Source: Opeltia flavorubescens (taxonomy: Eukaryota; Ascomycota; Lecanoromycetes; Teloschistales; Teloschistaceae). From it: a stretch of DNA of 64,000 bases. The stretch covers positions 1,397,795 through 1,461,794 of the forward strand of contig KE546968.1 of the NCBI GenBank assembly GCA_000442125.1. Reading direction: 5' to 3'. Position 1 is the stretch's first letter; the number at the start of each line of letters is the position of its first letter. Both the position numbers and the translations under genes were made by a program. Positions 20,201-35,430 of this stretch are shown piece after piece. A model generated the notes under the pieces. It did not search any database. It was given only the letters and a program-made list of their open reading frames with translations, and was not told where the DNA came from.

Positions 20201-23200
20201 TAAGTATTACAATAATAAATTAACTAGTAATCTAGTTTTTATATAATAAAAATCTAATATTAAATTAAGCGGCGGGTTTAATAATAAAGAAGTATTATAT
20301 TATATTACTTCGCTATATAAAATAAAAATTAAAAAATTTATTAAATTATAAAAATATTTAATTTTTTCTATAATTTAAAATTTTAATTATTTAGTACATA
20401 TAATATTATTAATAGCTTTTTTTTTTATTAATATTATTAAATTTTTAATTATTAAATCTTTTAAATAATTATTTAAAGGTATAATTTTTTTATAATTTAT
20501 ATATTATTTTATAATTACTTTATTTTTAAATTAGGAAATTAGTTTATATTCGATAAATAAAAAATAAAATTTACTATTTATAAAAAAATCTATTAAATAG
20601 AATTTAGTTACTTTATTTTTATTTAAATAAATTATATTAAAATTAAAAAAATAAAAAGTTTATTTTATTTAAAAAGTTTATTATAATATTTCTAAAATTA
20701 TATTAATATAAAAATATAATTTTAAATTCGAGGAAAGCTATAAATTTATTATTTTTATAACTAGTTATATTAAAAGAAATTATTTTTTAGTAAATTTATA
20801 AAAATATAAATAAATAAAAATAAAAAAACCGGGTTAAAAATATAAATATAATATAATATAGTAAAAAAATTAAAAAATAAAATATATATCTAAAATAAAA
20901 ATATCTAGTATAATAAAATCGAATATTATAACTTTAAAAAAATAATATAAAAAGATAAATAAAAAAAAATCTATATTTTAAAAATATAAATAAAAGTATA
21001 ATAGTAATAATATTAATTATTATTTATTTTTATATACGATTTTTTTATAATACCGATTTTTTATTATATTATTAGAACGCTAAAAATAACTATAATTAAA
21101 TTTTTAATAAATATTTAACTATATTATAAGAATATTACCGTAGTATTAAAATAATTAAAATTTTTAAATTTTATAAATTTTAAATAATATTTATTTTTTC
21201 TAACCGAGCTTTCGCTATACTATATTAAAATAAAGTTTTACTAATTTACCTAATTATCTATTATTTATTTAATATAAAAGGTTATTTTAAAATAAAATAT
21301 ATAATAGATTAATAAAATTGTTATTAATTTTAGATATTTTTAAATAAATTAGTATCTATTTTTTATATAATAATTATATTCTAGATTAAATTAGTTTTAT
21401 AAAATACCGAAAGCCGTAAAATTTTAATTTATTATAATTTTATTTTATTTTTATATATTGTTTTAATATTAAAGTTTATTAATTTATTAAACTATCCGCT
21501 TTATTTTTAAACTTTATTAATTTTATAAATTAATTAAAATATTATTTATTTAATAAATAAAATCAAATATAATAGACTATAATAGCTATTAATATAAAAA
21601 CTTCGATTTATAATTATTATATACTTAAAATTAATCCTCGAATAAAATAAATAAATAAATACTAGATAGGATAGAAAAAAAAAGAATAATAATATATACG
21701 CGTATTTTTATAGAAGTTTAGAAAAATAAAAATAATATAATTAAATAATAGTATTATAAACGTCGCGATATAATTATTTATAATAAAATATAAAATTTAT
21801 TATATTAATATTATATTAAAAGTAGGTTAAAAAATATTTATTAAAAATATATATAAACCGAATTATTAAAAATATATAAATAAAAATATTATATAGTAAA
21901 TAATTAATCGATAATAAAAAATAAAGGCTAAAAAAAAGCGCTTTAATTAATCTAAAAATTTATAATATAACGTTTCCTTTTTTAATAAATAAAAAATAAT
22001 AATAACTAGATATATTAAAAGCGGACCTTTTTTTAAATATTAATATAAATATTAAATATTTATTATATAATTATTTTATTTAACGCCTCTTTAATACCGG
22101 TTATTTTTAATTTATAGCCGATATTATCTAATTAAAATAATATTTTCTAAATATTTAAATTTATAAATAATTTATTTTTTATAAAATTTTTTTACTTTAA
22201 ATATAATTAATAATAAATCGGACTAATATAAATAATCGATAAAAATATATTTATAAATCTAAAATAGGTATTAAAGCCTTTATTATATATATAATTTCTT
22301 TAAAAATTTTTAAAAAAATCAATATTAATTAATAATATTTTATATTCCGTAATATATTTATTTAATTTTAAAAGGAGATATTTAAATAATATAATAAATA
22401 AAAAAACTCCTAAATAATTATACTTTTTTTTTAACTATAAAATTCTTTATATTCCGCGATATATTAAATTATTAAAAATACTAAAATTCGAATTAAAATA
22501 TATACTACTATAAATATTTTATAAAAATAAAAAAACTATTATATTCGTTTTATAATTTTTTATCTAGTTTATATATCTATTTACTATCTAGTTTTCTATA
22601 TAGCGAATTAGAAATAGATTATAATTTATATAAAATATTAATTTTATTAATTTAAAAATTAAAAAAAAAAATTATTTAAATTTTTAATAATATTTAATTT
22701 AATAAAAAAAGGCTATTATAATTTACTATATTATATTTTATTAAAATATATTTAAAAATAAATAAATTAATAATATAATTAAATTAGAATTTATAATTAA
22801 TTTATTTATTATTATATAATCTAATATTTTTTTAATTATATTAATAATAATTATAAAATTTAATTTATAGTTTCGAATTATAATAAATATTTATTAAAAT
22901 AGTAGAAATTAAATTATAGCGTAATAATACTATAGCTAGTATATTAAAAAAAAGGGCTAGTTATAATCTACGATATTATTAGTAATATAAAAAATTTAAT
23001 AATAATAAATTCTAGTAATTTAAAAACTTATATTTATAATAGAAAAATTGTAGTATATTTTTAATAAAACTTTCGATATAAATATAAAACGATAGAAATT
23101 ATAATAAAAGATCTAATTTTCTAAACTAGTAATAGATAAAAAAATAAAAAAATAAATTAAAATTTAATAAGGTCGAACTCGTTATATAAAATAATTTATA

Positions 23201-26198
23201 GGTAGGTAGTCTAATAATAAAAAAAAAATTAGTTAATAAAAATATTAAATTAAACTAAAAATAAATAATAATTCTAGTAAAAATAAAATAAACTAAATAT
23301 ATTAGTTATATATATAATAACGGATAATAAAAAAATAGTATTTTATTAATAAATTTATAAATTTTAAAAATAAATTTATTATTTTTATATTATTTTTATC
23401 TAATATTTAATAAAAATACTAACTCTAATAATTAATAATTATTATTACTAGGTTTAGACTTTAAACGCGAAAATAATAAACGAGATATAATATAAATAAA
23501 ATAAAAGTAAAATTATAAAATATATATTTATTATTAGAATATATTTAAAAAAAAAAAAATCTAAATTATTAAATTAATAATTAATCGCTAGATTAAAATT
23601 AATAAAATCTATATATTAATAAAATTTCAAATTAATATTAATATAAAATTAAATTATATTATAAAATATTAACCGAGCTATAATAAATTTTATTAAAAAA
23701 GCGTATATATATTATTTAGAATTTATTAAAATAATCTATTTAGTAAATTAAATAAATAATATAATATATAAATTTAATGAAATAATTATATAAATTATAT
23801 ATTAAAATTTTTAAAATTATTTACTATATTAAACTCGATTTTAATTTTTATTTATTTTTTTATATATTTAATAAATTTTAAATAATTATTATTATTATTT
23901 ATAAAGTTATTTATACCGCGGTAATTTTTCTAGTATTAAATTCTAAAATATTATATATTAATTATATTTATAAAGGCTTTAAATTTAAAAAAACTCGTAT
24001 ATAGATATTTTATTCCTATATTTTAATTAATAGTTTTGAATTTTATTAAAGAATATAATAGTATATATATATATTTTTATAATAATAAATCCCGTTTTAA
24101 ATTATTTTTTTAATTATTAATTATTACAGTTATAAATTCTAATTTATCTATTTAAGTCTATTATATTAGAAATAAAAAAAAAATTTTAATAGTATAAAAA
24201 TATAAATAAATACTTATTTATATATTTAATCCCGTTTTATTATTATAATAGAAACTTAGCTATAAATTTTAATTTACGGCTAGCGAAATAGATATAATTA
24301 ATAGCCCGCTTTTAAAATAAATACTTAATTATAAATTCTATTTTAAATTTAAAAAAAAAGGTATTAATAATATTTTAATATTAAATAGTTTTAATTTTAC
24401 TAGTTTATTTAAATTTATAGTATAATTTTTAAAATAGTTTAATAATAGATATATAATAAACGAACTATTTTTATTTTTAAAATCTTTTTATTTTTTTATT
24501 TTTTTAGTAAATATTTTAAAGATTCTATTTTTATAAATATTTATTTAATCTTTTCAAATATTTAATTTTTATATATAAATGGTTATCGCGATATTAATTA
24601 GTAATTAAATTAATATTATAGTTAAATATTATAATAATATATTTTTTATTTATTTATTTTCGAACTTTAATATTTATTTTTTATTATTATAAAGGTATTT
24701 AATAAAAATATAGCGGATATTAATAATAACTATAATTAAAAATCTAAATTTAATAATTTTAAATATATAAATAGTTTTTAAATATTAATTTAAATTATAT
24801 TTTATATTTCAAAAATAAACGGCGACTAATACTTTTATAATTATATTTATAAAAAAATATAATTTATTCTATAAATAATAAATTTAAATTTATTTATAAT
24901 AATAAAATACTATATATTTTTAAATAGTTTATTATTTAGAATATAATAAATAAAAATATTTTTATTTAATAGTTTAATTATTTAAATAATATAAACGGAT
25001 TTTTTATTAATAAAATTATAATAATTATTAATTATATTCCGAATACGCTTTATTATATAAACCCGGTATTTATTTATTAAATTATAAATTTACTACTAAT
25101 TATTAATTCGGTATTATTTATAATTTAAATAGTTTAAATAAACTTTATATATTTTCTTTTTTATTTATTTTAATTTAATATTCAAATTCGGTTTTTTAAA
25201 TTTTCGATTAAATTATTAAACTACCTCGCTTTATTTATTTCGTATTAATATATTTAATTTAATTAGATTATTTTCTAGCTAGATTTTTTTATATTTAACG
25301 TCTAAAAAGATATAAGCTATAATTATAGTTTTTATAGATTTAAAAATAGATATATATACTTTTATTAATTAAAAAAGTTAATACTATTTAATACCGTTTT
25401 TTAGTAATTATTATATAAACTCGCTATTTAAGCTATTTAAATTATTTTATTCTAATTCGAATAAGTTTAATCTAGTTAAATCGCTATTCTATATATTACG
25501 CGGGAAATATAATTTATATTATATTTATATAGCTAACCTCGATTTAAATAATATTTTATAATTTTTTTATAATATATATTAGCTCTATTATTTATAAAAT
25601 ATATTAGATATTAATTTAGTAATTTTAATAGTAATTTAAAATTTATTAATATTTAATTTATTAATAAATACTTTATTATTAAATATATTACTATTATTTA
25701 ACTCGAATTTTCCGATATTATTTTCAAACCGAAGGTTAATATTTCGGTTAAATATTAGTATTTATTAGTTATAGAGCTCTAATAAATTATAATATTAATA
25801 ACGGCCAGGCTTTATAAACTTTTTAATATAAGTTTTAGCTATTAAATATCGATAGTATATAGTTAAAGATAATATATTTACCTTTTTCTACGATTTTTAT
25901 AATATAGATTTTAAAACCGGAGGTAATTTATATTTATAAAATCGAATATTAGAAGATTTAAATATAATTAATAGAAAAAAATACTATAATTACAATTAAA
26001 ATATAGATAAAATTTTTTAAATATAATAAAAAATTCCTTTTTATCTATAATAATATTAAATCGAGCTTTGTATTTTATAGTATCTTTTTAGATATAAAAA
26101 TAAAAGCTATAATTTAAAGGCCCTCGTTTAAAAAAAAAAGATTTTATTAAAAATAAAAATAAAAAATTATATTTTATTTAAAACCGGTAGCTATCGAG

Positions 26199-26460
26199 CT
26201 AGTATTAAATATTATAAAAGGAAAAAAATATATAATTTAAACGATATTATAAATCGTTTATTAAAAAATAATATATAAATAAAATAATATAAGCGCTATT
26301 TTTTATAAAAATTTAATTTTTATTAAAAAATAATTAGTATTAAACTAGTATTAGATATTATAAAAGGAAAAAAATATATAATTTAAATAATACTATAAAT
26401 CGTTTATTAAAAATTAATATATAGATCGAAAATTTAAAAGCTATTTTTTATAAAAATATA
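26199..26460. repeat. Tandem duplication, 146-bp period, two copies
   Basis: The block starting ctagtattaaatattataa at 26199 recurs from 26345 with its order kept for about 115 bp: aaaaggaaaaaaatatataa, then taaatcgtttattaaaaa, then gctattttttataaaaat. Differences are mostly C/T or G/A type, consistent with independent RIP of the two copies after duplication. Confidence 0.8.
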
Positions 26461-29400
26461 ATATTTAAACTACAGTATTAATAAATTTAAATCGTTATAA
26501 TATAAATTAAAATTATAGCTATAAACGATTTTAATATATAAATATTCGTTTTTTATTTTATTTAAATTTATTTATATTTATTTAAAAACTTTTTTAATTA
26601 TAAAATAATTATAAAGTATAACCGCCTTATTATTTATATTTAATTAATTGTTTTAATATATATTATTTATAGTATAAATAAATCTACCGTTTTAAAAAAA
26701 CTTATTAGAGGTATTTTATCTATTTTTTTATTTATTTTTATAAATTTATATATCGATATAAAAACTAATAAACTTTTTTTTTCCTATTTATAAAATTTAA
26801 TATTATTAATACTTCTACTAGCGTTTACGAATAATATTAGTTATTATTTTCCCGCTGGTTAAAATAATATAATTAAGTATTATAGAATAACCAGTTATAA
26901 AACTAAATAATTACTATTAAAGTTTAATATAGAGGAAGTTATATCTAAATTTAACCTAGATTTAATAAAAAGCTATAATTTTAATAAATTTAAAAAAGAT
27001 AAAAAATATTAATTTTTAAATATAAAATTATTTATCTATTAAATTAAAAGTCCGTTTATTAAAATTAAAAATAATTTAATATAATTTAAAAATAGCTTTT
27101 TTAATATAACTACAATTTCGACTATTAAACTTAATTTAAAATTATAATTCTATTATTTAATATTTCTAGTTTTTTAATAAAAAGAAGCTAGTAATAATTA
27201 AATCGAAGATATAATTTTATAAAAACCGATTTAATATATTTTATCTAGTTATTTTACTAATTTAATAATTTTTATATAAAAGTTATTAGCTATAATTAAT
27301 TTAAATATTTAATAGGATTAAATTATAAAAAAAAATATAATAAAAAAATTATTTTAAAAAGTACCGCGAGCTTTTAAAAATTTTTAAAAGGAACGTTTAA
27401 TATAATAAAAATAATTTAATAAATATATCTAATATAAATTTATTATTTTCTAGATAAAAATAGTAACTATTTTCTATTGTACCTATTTTAATACTAGTGT
27501 ATAAAGGTTAACGCGAGTATTTTAATTCTATTTTTTTTTAATTTAACTCCTTTAGTTTTATATTTACTTTTATTCTAGTAAAATATAATTTATTATAAAG
27601 TTCGTACTATTTTTATAAAATTTTCGTTTTAATTAAATTATTTAATTTTATTAAATATATATTAGTAGCTAATATTACTATAAAATTAAAAAAAAAATAT
27701 TAAAAAAAAGTATTTAAAATTATAAATATAAACGAAAATAAAGACGGGGCTATAAATAAAAGATAAAAAAAAGTATATAATTAGCGAATAAGAGTTAAAA
27801 TAATAATACCCGTATAAAAGTCGCGACTAATAATAATTAAATAATATTATATAGCGGCGGAGTCGAATATAAAATTAATAATAAATTTATTATTAAAAGT
27901 ATTATTTTTATATTTTTTTTTTTTTTTATAATTATAATTATATAGTTTAATTATATAATTATTATATTTTCTTCCTTTTATATTATATAAATTCGATAGG
28001 TATATCTATTTCTATAGTTAGCTATTAAAAATTTAAATATTAAATAGATTATATATAGATTAATAGATTTAATCTAGAATTTAAATTTTAATTATTTATT
28101 TTTTAGTATTTAGTAAATTATAGTATAAAAGCTATTTTTATTTTTAATTAGTAAATTTTTTTACTAGATTTTATTATTAATTAAATTTTATATAAATTTT
28201 TTAAATTAAAATTATAAAATAATAAAATTTAGATTATTTAATTTAATAAATTTATTATTTTAAATAAACTTTGTTTTTGTTATTATATAAATAAAAAAAA
28301 CTTTTAATTTATTATTAAATTAAAAATTTATTATTATTTTATTAAATAATATATATTAAATATATTCTATTATTTTTAAATTATTTATATAAATTTATAG
28401 GTTTAAATTAGCCGTTATTATTATAGCAGATAATTTTATATAGATTTTTCGTTTTTTTAATTAATATTTAATATTAGTATTAATTCTATATATTAATTAA
28501 TAAAAAACTTTATAATTTAAAATATTTACTATTATAATTTAATTAGCGCTTATATAGATTTTATTATAAGTAATATATAGTTTAATTTTATTCCTATAAT
28601 TAATTAAAGACTATATTATAAATAATATAGTTTTTTATATAATTTCTTTAATTTTATTATAGAATAATAAATATTTATTATTTTTTTTATAACCGAATTT
28701 TTATTTAAATTTTCTAATTTTCTATCGATTTCGAGAAAATAAAGGAATATTTAAGCTAGAGGTTGTTTTTAAAGTAGGATCTATTATATAAAAAGTTAAA
28801 AATAGAAAAATATAGAAGTTATATTAAATTTTTAGTTTTTAATAATATTGAATTTATTTTATATTAAAGCTAGTTTATTTTTATTATTATAAAAAAGATT
28901 AAATAAACTATTATATAAATAATTAAAATATAGAATCTAATTTAATATAAACTAATTTTAGTCGAAATTTCTACTTTATTCTAAATCGGATAATAAACTA
29001 TATTTAATTAGAATAAATAATAAACTCGTTTAAAGATTTACTAGCTATTTATAGAAAAATAATAATATTATTATTATTATATTTCTATTTATATCGTACA
29101 AGAATAATAAAATTAAATATTAAATTAAATTTTTTAAATAAATATACTATATTTTAAATAGTATAATTAAATATTAACTTTATTTTTAATATTTAAAAAG
29201 CTTTATTATTAAATATTAATTTTCGCTTTTTAATTAATATAGACCTTTTATATTAAAAGAAAATTATTAATTTTTTTATTATTTATAATTTTTAATATTT
29301 TGTATAATATATAAATAATATTAATAAATTAATAGCGATATTATAAAAAAAATAAAGGCTATTCTAGTCTAAAAATAATAAATTATATTTTTAAAGTAAT

Positions 29401-30094
29401 TAATTTAGTTATATATTATAAATTTTTTTATTATTAAAAATTTTCTAAAATTAATTATAATATTTAAATTATATTTTATTTTTTAATTATTCCTATATTT
29501 AATTTATTTAATCCGCCGATAAATTTTTAAACGAAATATAAAGTAGAACTAAATTAAATAATTTTTTTTCGCTCGAAATTATATTATAAAAAAAAAGTAA
29601 AAGTATAAAAGTATATATAAATAAAAAATAATAAATTAAAAACTCGAGTATTAATAGATTAAAAGTAATTTAATTTATATAATAAAATATTTTTTATTAC
29701 TATATTTTATTTATAATCTTATAGTTATTATATTTAATAAATATTTATAACGATTTTTTTTTTATTAAAAGTTAAATAAAATAAATTTAATTTATATAAT
29801 TAAATATTTTATTTAACTATATATTATAATATATTAAAAGTTTAAAAAAAATAATAATAATCGTTTTTCGCTATAAATATTTAAATTATTTATATTTATT
29901 ATTTATTATTTTTAATATTCTAGATTAGATATTATACTATCTAAATTTTATCTAAATTTAATAAACTAAAGCTAATATTATTTAAATATAAACAGTAATA
30001 TAAATAGTAAAAATAGTAAATAAAAGTTATTAATTAATTTAATATATATTAAATATTTATATTAAATTATTATTTATCGATTTATTTTAAATTT

Positions 30095-30640
30095 TCGAAT
30101 ATTTTATATCTTTTATTAGCCTATTAAATCTAATATTAGTATTATTTATTTTTATATATTTAATATATTACTTTATTAATTTTTTTTATTTTATATTATA
30201 GTTTATTATTTTTATAATTAATTATTTTATCTATTTTTTATTTATATTTAAATTTTTTCTTTTAATATTATTAATAGTTAAAGATATTTTAATTAGTTAA
30301 TAACTTTATTTTAAACGGTTATTTTAAATTTTAGATTTTTATATAAATTTTTCTATATTTTTTACTAATCTATTAAATTTAATATTAGTATTAGTAAATT
30401 TTTTTTTTTATATATTTAATAAATTATCGAACTTTTTTCTATAACCCGCTAGCCTATTATATCTAATATTAATATTATTAATTTATTTCTCTTTTATATA
30501 TTTAATTAATTTTTAAATTTTTTTATATAATTTTTTAGTCTATTAAATCTAATAATATTATTTTATTTAATTTTTTTTTATATATTTAATATATTTACTC
30601 TATTAATTTTTTTTATATTATATTAAACTCTATTTTTTTT
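30095..30640. repeat. Decayed tandem array, about 86-bp period
   Basis: The phrase 'cctattaaatctaatatta' followed about 20 bp later by 'tatatatttaat' recurs near 30120, 30366, 30453 and 30539. The last three are 87 and 86 bp apart, and the first gap (246) is close to three periods. An 86-87 bp unit would be about 29 codons, so the ancestor could have been a repeat-protein gene or a minisatellite; it is now too mutated to tell. Confidence 0.65.
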
Positions 30641-33600
30641 ATATTTAATAATTAGATTTAATTTTTATCTATATTTAAAATTATCTTTTTATTTTATTTT
30701 CGAGCGTTAAATTATAGTAATATTATATTTTATAAGTTTATTAATTAATTAATAAATTTATCTAGTTATTTTATATCGCTCTATTTTTTTATTAATACGA
30801 TTTTAAATTTTTTAACTATAGATTATTAAAAAATACTTTTTAGATAAATAATAAAACTCTTTTTATTATTATTTTTATTATTAAATATATAATAGTTTTT
30901 AAATATATTCTATTTTATTTAAAATATTATAAATATTAAAATTTTTAATTTATTATAAATTCTTTTTTGAATTAATTTAATTTTTTAATAAAATCTAATT
31001 TCTTTTAATATTAATATTAATTTATTATTATTACTATTTCTATTATTTTAGCTTTTTTATATTCGAATACTCGCTAATTTAACTATATCGAATTCTAGAT
31101 TATTTATATTTCTTTCTAGATCTTTATTATTATAAAAATTATAATTTTAAAATATTTTATATATATATTATAATTTTTTTAAATATTTATTAATTTTCTT
31201 ATAATAGCTTCTTTTTAATTTTATTAGTATAGCGCGGAAGTAAATAAATAATTTTAATAACAAGATAATCGCTTTTTTTAATATATAGCTCGCGAATATA
31301 TAAAAAACCGTTTATATTATAGATTATAAACTAGAATATAATATTAATCCGGCTAAATTTAAATTTAATAAAATTTAAAATAGTAATTTTAATAAACTTT
31401 AGTTTATTAACGCGTAGAATAGTAATTTTAATAGTTCGAAATTTATTTTAATCTAATATTATATATTTATTATAAAATATAAAAATATATTTATTTTAAT
31501 ATTTAATCGATTTAAAAAATTTAAATTTAAAAAAGATATATACCTTTATTAAATAAAGTTTACTATTTTTTTATTTAATTATATTTAATTAAACGAGATT
31601 TATTAAAAAATTTTATTTTATAATTTAATTAAAGATAATAAAAAAATATATAATAATATTTTTTATAAATAGGTTTTTATTTTTAATTCTACTATTTTTT
31701 TATAATTTATAATTTTTTATTAATATAATAAATAGCTTTTAAATAAAAATAAAACTATTAATATAAAAGTATTTTATAAAGTATAAATTTTATTAAAAGG
31801 GATAAAAAAAATTAAAACGATTTATATATAGAAAAGCTTTTAGTTTATTTAGTTCTACTTCGATTTTAATAAAGTTTATATATAAAATATTTATATTAGC
31901 GACCTATCTAGCTTTATATCTAATTATAAATTTTATTATAAAATATATATAAAATTTAAATAGATATTTAAGTTTATAATAGCTTATTTTATTATTAAAG
32001 AATCGATCGACTATTAAAATATCGAATTTAAACTAACTATAATAAATATATTTTTAATAATCGAATAATTAAACGCTTTTATATATCTAATATATAGTTT
32101 CGAGTACTATTTTAAATAAAATCGCCTATATTTATTCTATAAAGTATATTTTAATTATATATTATATTTTAAATATCGAATCGATTATAGCTAGTATTTA
32201 TATAAACCAGACTAGCGATTCTATTTAGTTATAAAACTCTATTATAAAATTTTTAAAAATTTTACTAAATAGAATCTAGTTTTTAATTTATAGGTTATAT
32301 AAAATAATAAAAAAAAGTAGAAAAAAATTAAATAATTATAAAAGCTCGAATATAATTTATAGATATAATTATTTATATAAAGTAGCGATAAATTATATAT
32401 CGGTCTTTTATATTTTTATTAGAACTTTATTTACTATTTTATATTTAGCGAATATATTACTATTAAATATAAAAATAAGAATTAGTTTATAATAATTTTT
32501 AAATAATTTTACCGGTTATTTTTTATATAAAACGTTATTATAATTATTAAATAATTATATAAAATTAAAAAAAATTTTATAATTAAAGACTTTGTTTATA
32601 AATTTGATTTTTATAATAAATAGTTTTATAATAATAAAAAGGCGATTATTAATTATTATATTTTTAGTTTATTTAATATTATATATATTAATATTAAATC
32701 TTTCGATACTAATAAAAACTACTATCTAGTAGTTTTAAAAAAATAAAATTTGGTATATATAGGCGAAAAGTAGTTTATATTTTTTAATCGATTTATAAAA
32801 TTCTATTTTAGTTAAAATCTATAACTATAATTTAAAATAAATATTTTTCGCGTTTTAGAAATAACCGAGATCACGCGTTTTTTAAAACGATAATATATTA
32901 ATTTAAATATTAAATAATTTTACGTTATTATATATTTTATTAATTATTTTAACGGTTTCGGAATTATTTAAAATATATTTAAATATAGAAAATTATATAT
33001 CGATTAAGCGGTTTACCTACTATTTATTAGTTAAAGTTTTAAAATTCTAGTTAATAGCTCTTTAAATAATATAATAAATTGTTTTTTAAAATAGTTCAAA
33101 ACTATATTATAGAAATTAATAAAACTCGGCTTTAAATATTTCTAAAATAAAAAAGTTATATATCTAAATATACCGACGATAAAACGCTATATAATTCGAA
33201 ACGATATTTAAAAATATATTACCGACGAGATTAATTTTATAAAATAATATTAGAATAAATTATATAATTTTATCGCGAAATTTAATTTAATAATATATCT
33301 ATTAATAAAATAATAAAAACTAATTAAAGTATTTAATTTTAAAAATAAATATTTTTAAAACTTCGATAATAGCTTTTATATATATATTTTTAAAAAGGCC
33401 GGTTTACTAGATCGAAAACTATTTAAAAGCTATTTTTTAAAGTTTTAAAACTTTATTAACGAACCTTTTTTAGAACCTAATAAGTATCTAGCGATTCCTT
33501 TTATAAATTCAATTATAGGAACTTTTATAGAAGGTCTATTTAAGAAATTAAATATAATTTTTATTTTATTAAAAGATAGTTACTCTTTAAATATTTAGAT

Positions 33601-35261
33601 CTAGTCCGAAAATAAAAATAAAAATAATTTTATTAATAACAACGACGATTTAAAAAAATTTTTGAATTATAATAACTTTAATAAAATAATACTTTAATTT
33701 AATCTATTAAAAAAACTAATATATAAATAAAATTAAATATATTATAAAATCTTTTATATAATTAAAAATTAAAAGTAATAATTTAATATATATTAATATA
33801 TATACGTTTAATTCGCTATTTTATTCTATTACTAGAAAAATTCGAAAATTCCGCTCGATTATTAGAATATATAATTATTTAAAAAAATTTTTTATAAATT
33901 TAAAAAGAAAATACTCTAATATAAAATAGATATAATAATTTATATAATTTTTACTAAATCGCGAATAATAATTTTTTATTTTCCTATTAATTATATAATT
34001 TTATAAAAAGCGGGTAGTATAAACTATAAAAAATATTTAATAACCCTCGCGTAGATTAACCGGCCTAATAAAAAAGATATAATTAGATATTTAAATAACG
34101 ATATTTATTAAATTAATTCCGAGTATAATAATAGCAATAATTTTATAGAATTTATAAAATAGAATTTTTTTAATTATAATATATTTTTAAAACGAGAATA
34201 TATATTTTTAAATATATAGCGCTATATTATATTAAATATTATAAAGATATTTATTATATTCTATAGCGATAATTTATATTTTAATATAAATTTTTTTAAT
34301 ACACTTAAATATTATTATTATAACGGCTATAATTTATAAATTTACTAAAAAAATTATTAATAAATCTTTTACTTTTATAAATTTTATTAATACTAAAAAT
34401 TAGAAAATAAACTCGATATATTTTAAATAAAATTTAAATAAATTTACTACCGTAATATATTTAATAAAATATCTTATAAAATATAATTATAAAGTAAAAA
34501 AAATTATAATTTTTTTTTTATTATAAATAACTTGATTTTCTATAATATTAAATTTAAAATAATTATTGCTTAAAACTTATTAATATAAATATTATAAATA
34601 AATATTTAAATATAAAAATAAGTTTTTTTATTATTATTATAGCTGCTATTAAATATTTAAATTTTATAAAAGTTAATTAGATATTAATCGCTTTAAATCG
34701 AATAAAAAATAGTCTCGCTTATATATATAACTATACCTTATATTAATAACGAGAATATTATAAATAAATAAATATATTAAATAATTTAATAGATTATTTT
34801 AGAATAAAATCTATTTTTATTTAAATAAATTACTTAAAATAATTTTATAAAAATAATACCTATATTTTTAAATTTTTTATTTATAAATAGATTATATTAG
34901 TAAATTAGTAAATAATAAATAATATAGTTAAAAATAATAATAAAAATAATATATAAAATAAAAATAAATAAAAAATAATACTATATAATAATCTCGCGGG
35001 TATATAAAAGTAGAATAATTTAATAAATAGATAATTAAATAAATAAATTATATTAATTATAATCTTTTTTTTATTAATAAAATTTATATATTAATTATTA
35101 TAACTTTATTAATTAGATTATTTATAATTTATAAATAGATAAAACGCTAATAATAGAAGCGATAACGGTTAAAGTACATTTTTTTTTAATAGTATAATTT
35201 ATATATCGAGTCCGCTTTAATTGACGGTTAATATTTATATTATAAATAACTTTAGATTTAA

Positions 35262-35430
35262 TAATTAAATAGCTAGTATTATTATTAATTAAACAGCCGT
35301 TATTATATATAAAACTAATTAAATAATTAATACTATTATTAATTAAATAGCCGCTATAATATATAAAACAAATTAAATAACTAGTACTATTATCGGTTAA
35401 ATAGCTATTATAATATATAAAACGAATTAA
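35262..35430. repeat. 54-bp tandem repeat, three copies
   Basis: Units end in tatataaaac at 35315, 35369 and 35423, exactly 54 bp apart, each with the internal phrase 'ttaaatagc' or 'ttaaacagcc'. The last unit runs into a partial fourth (gaattaaacc). A 54-bp unit is 18 codons, so this may be a fossil of a protein repeat. Confidence 0.85.
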
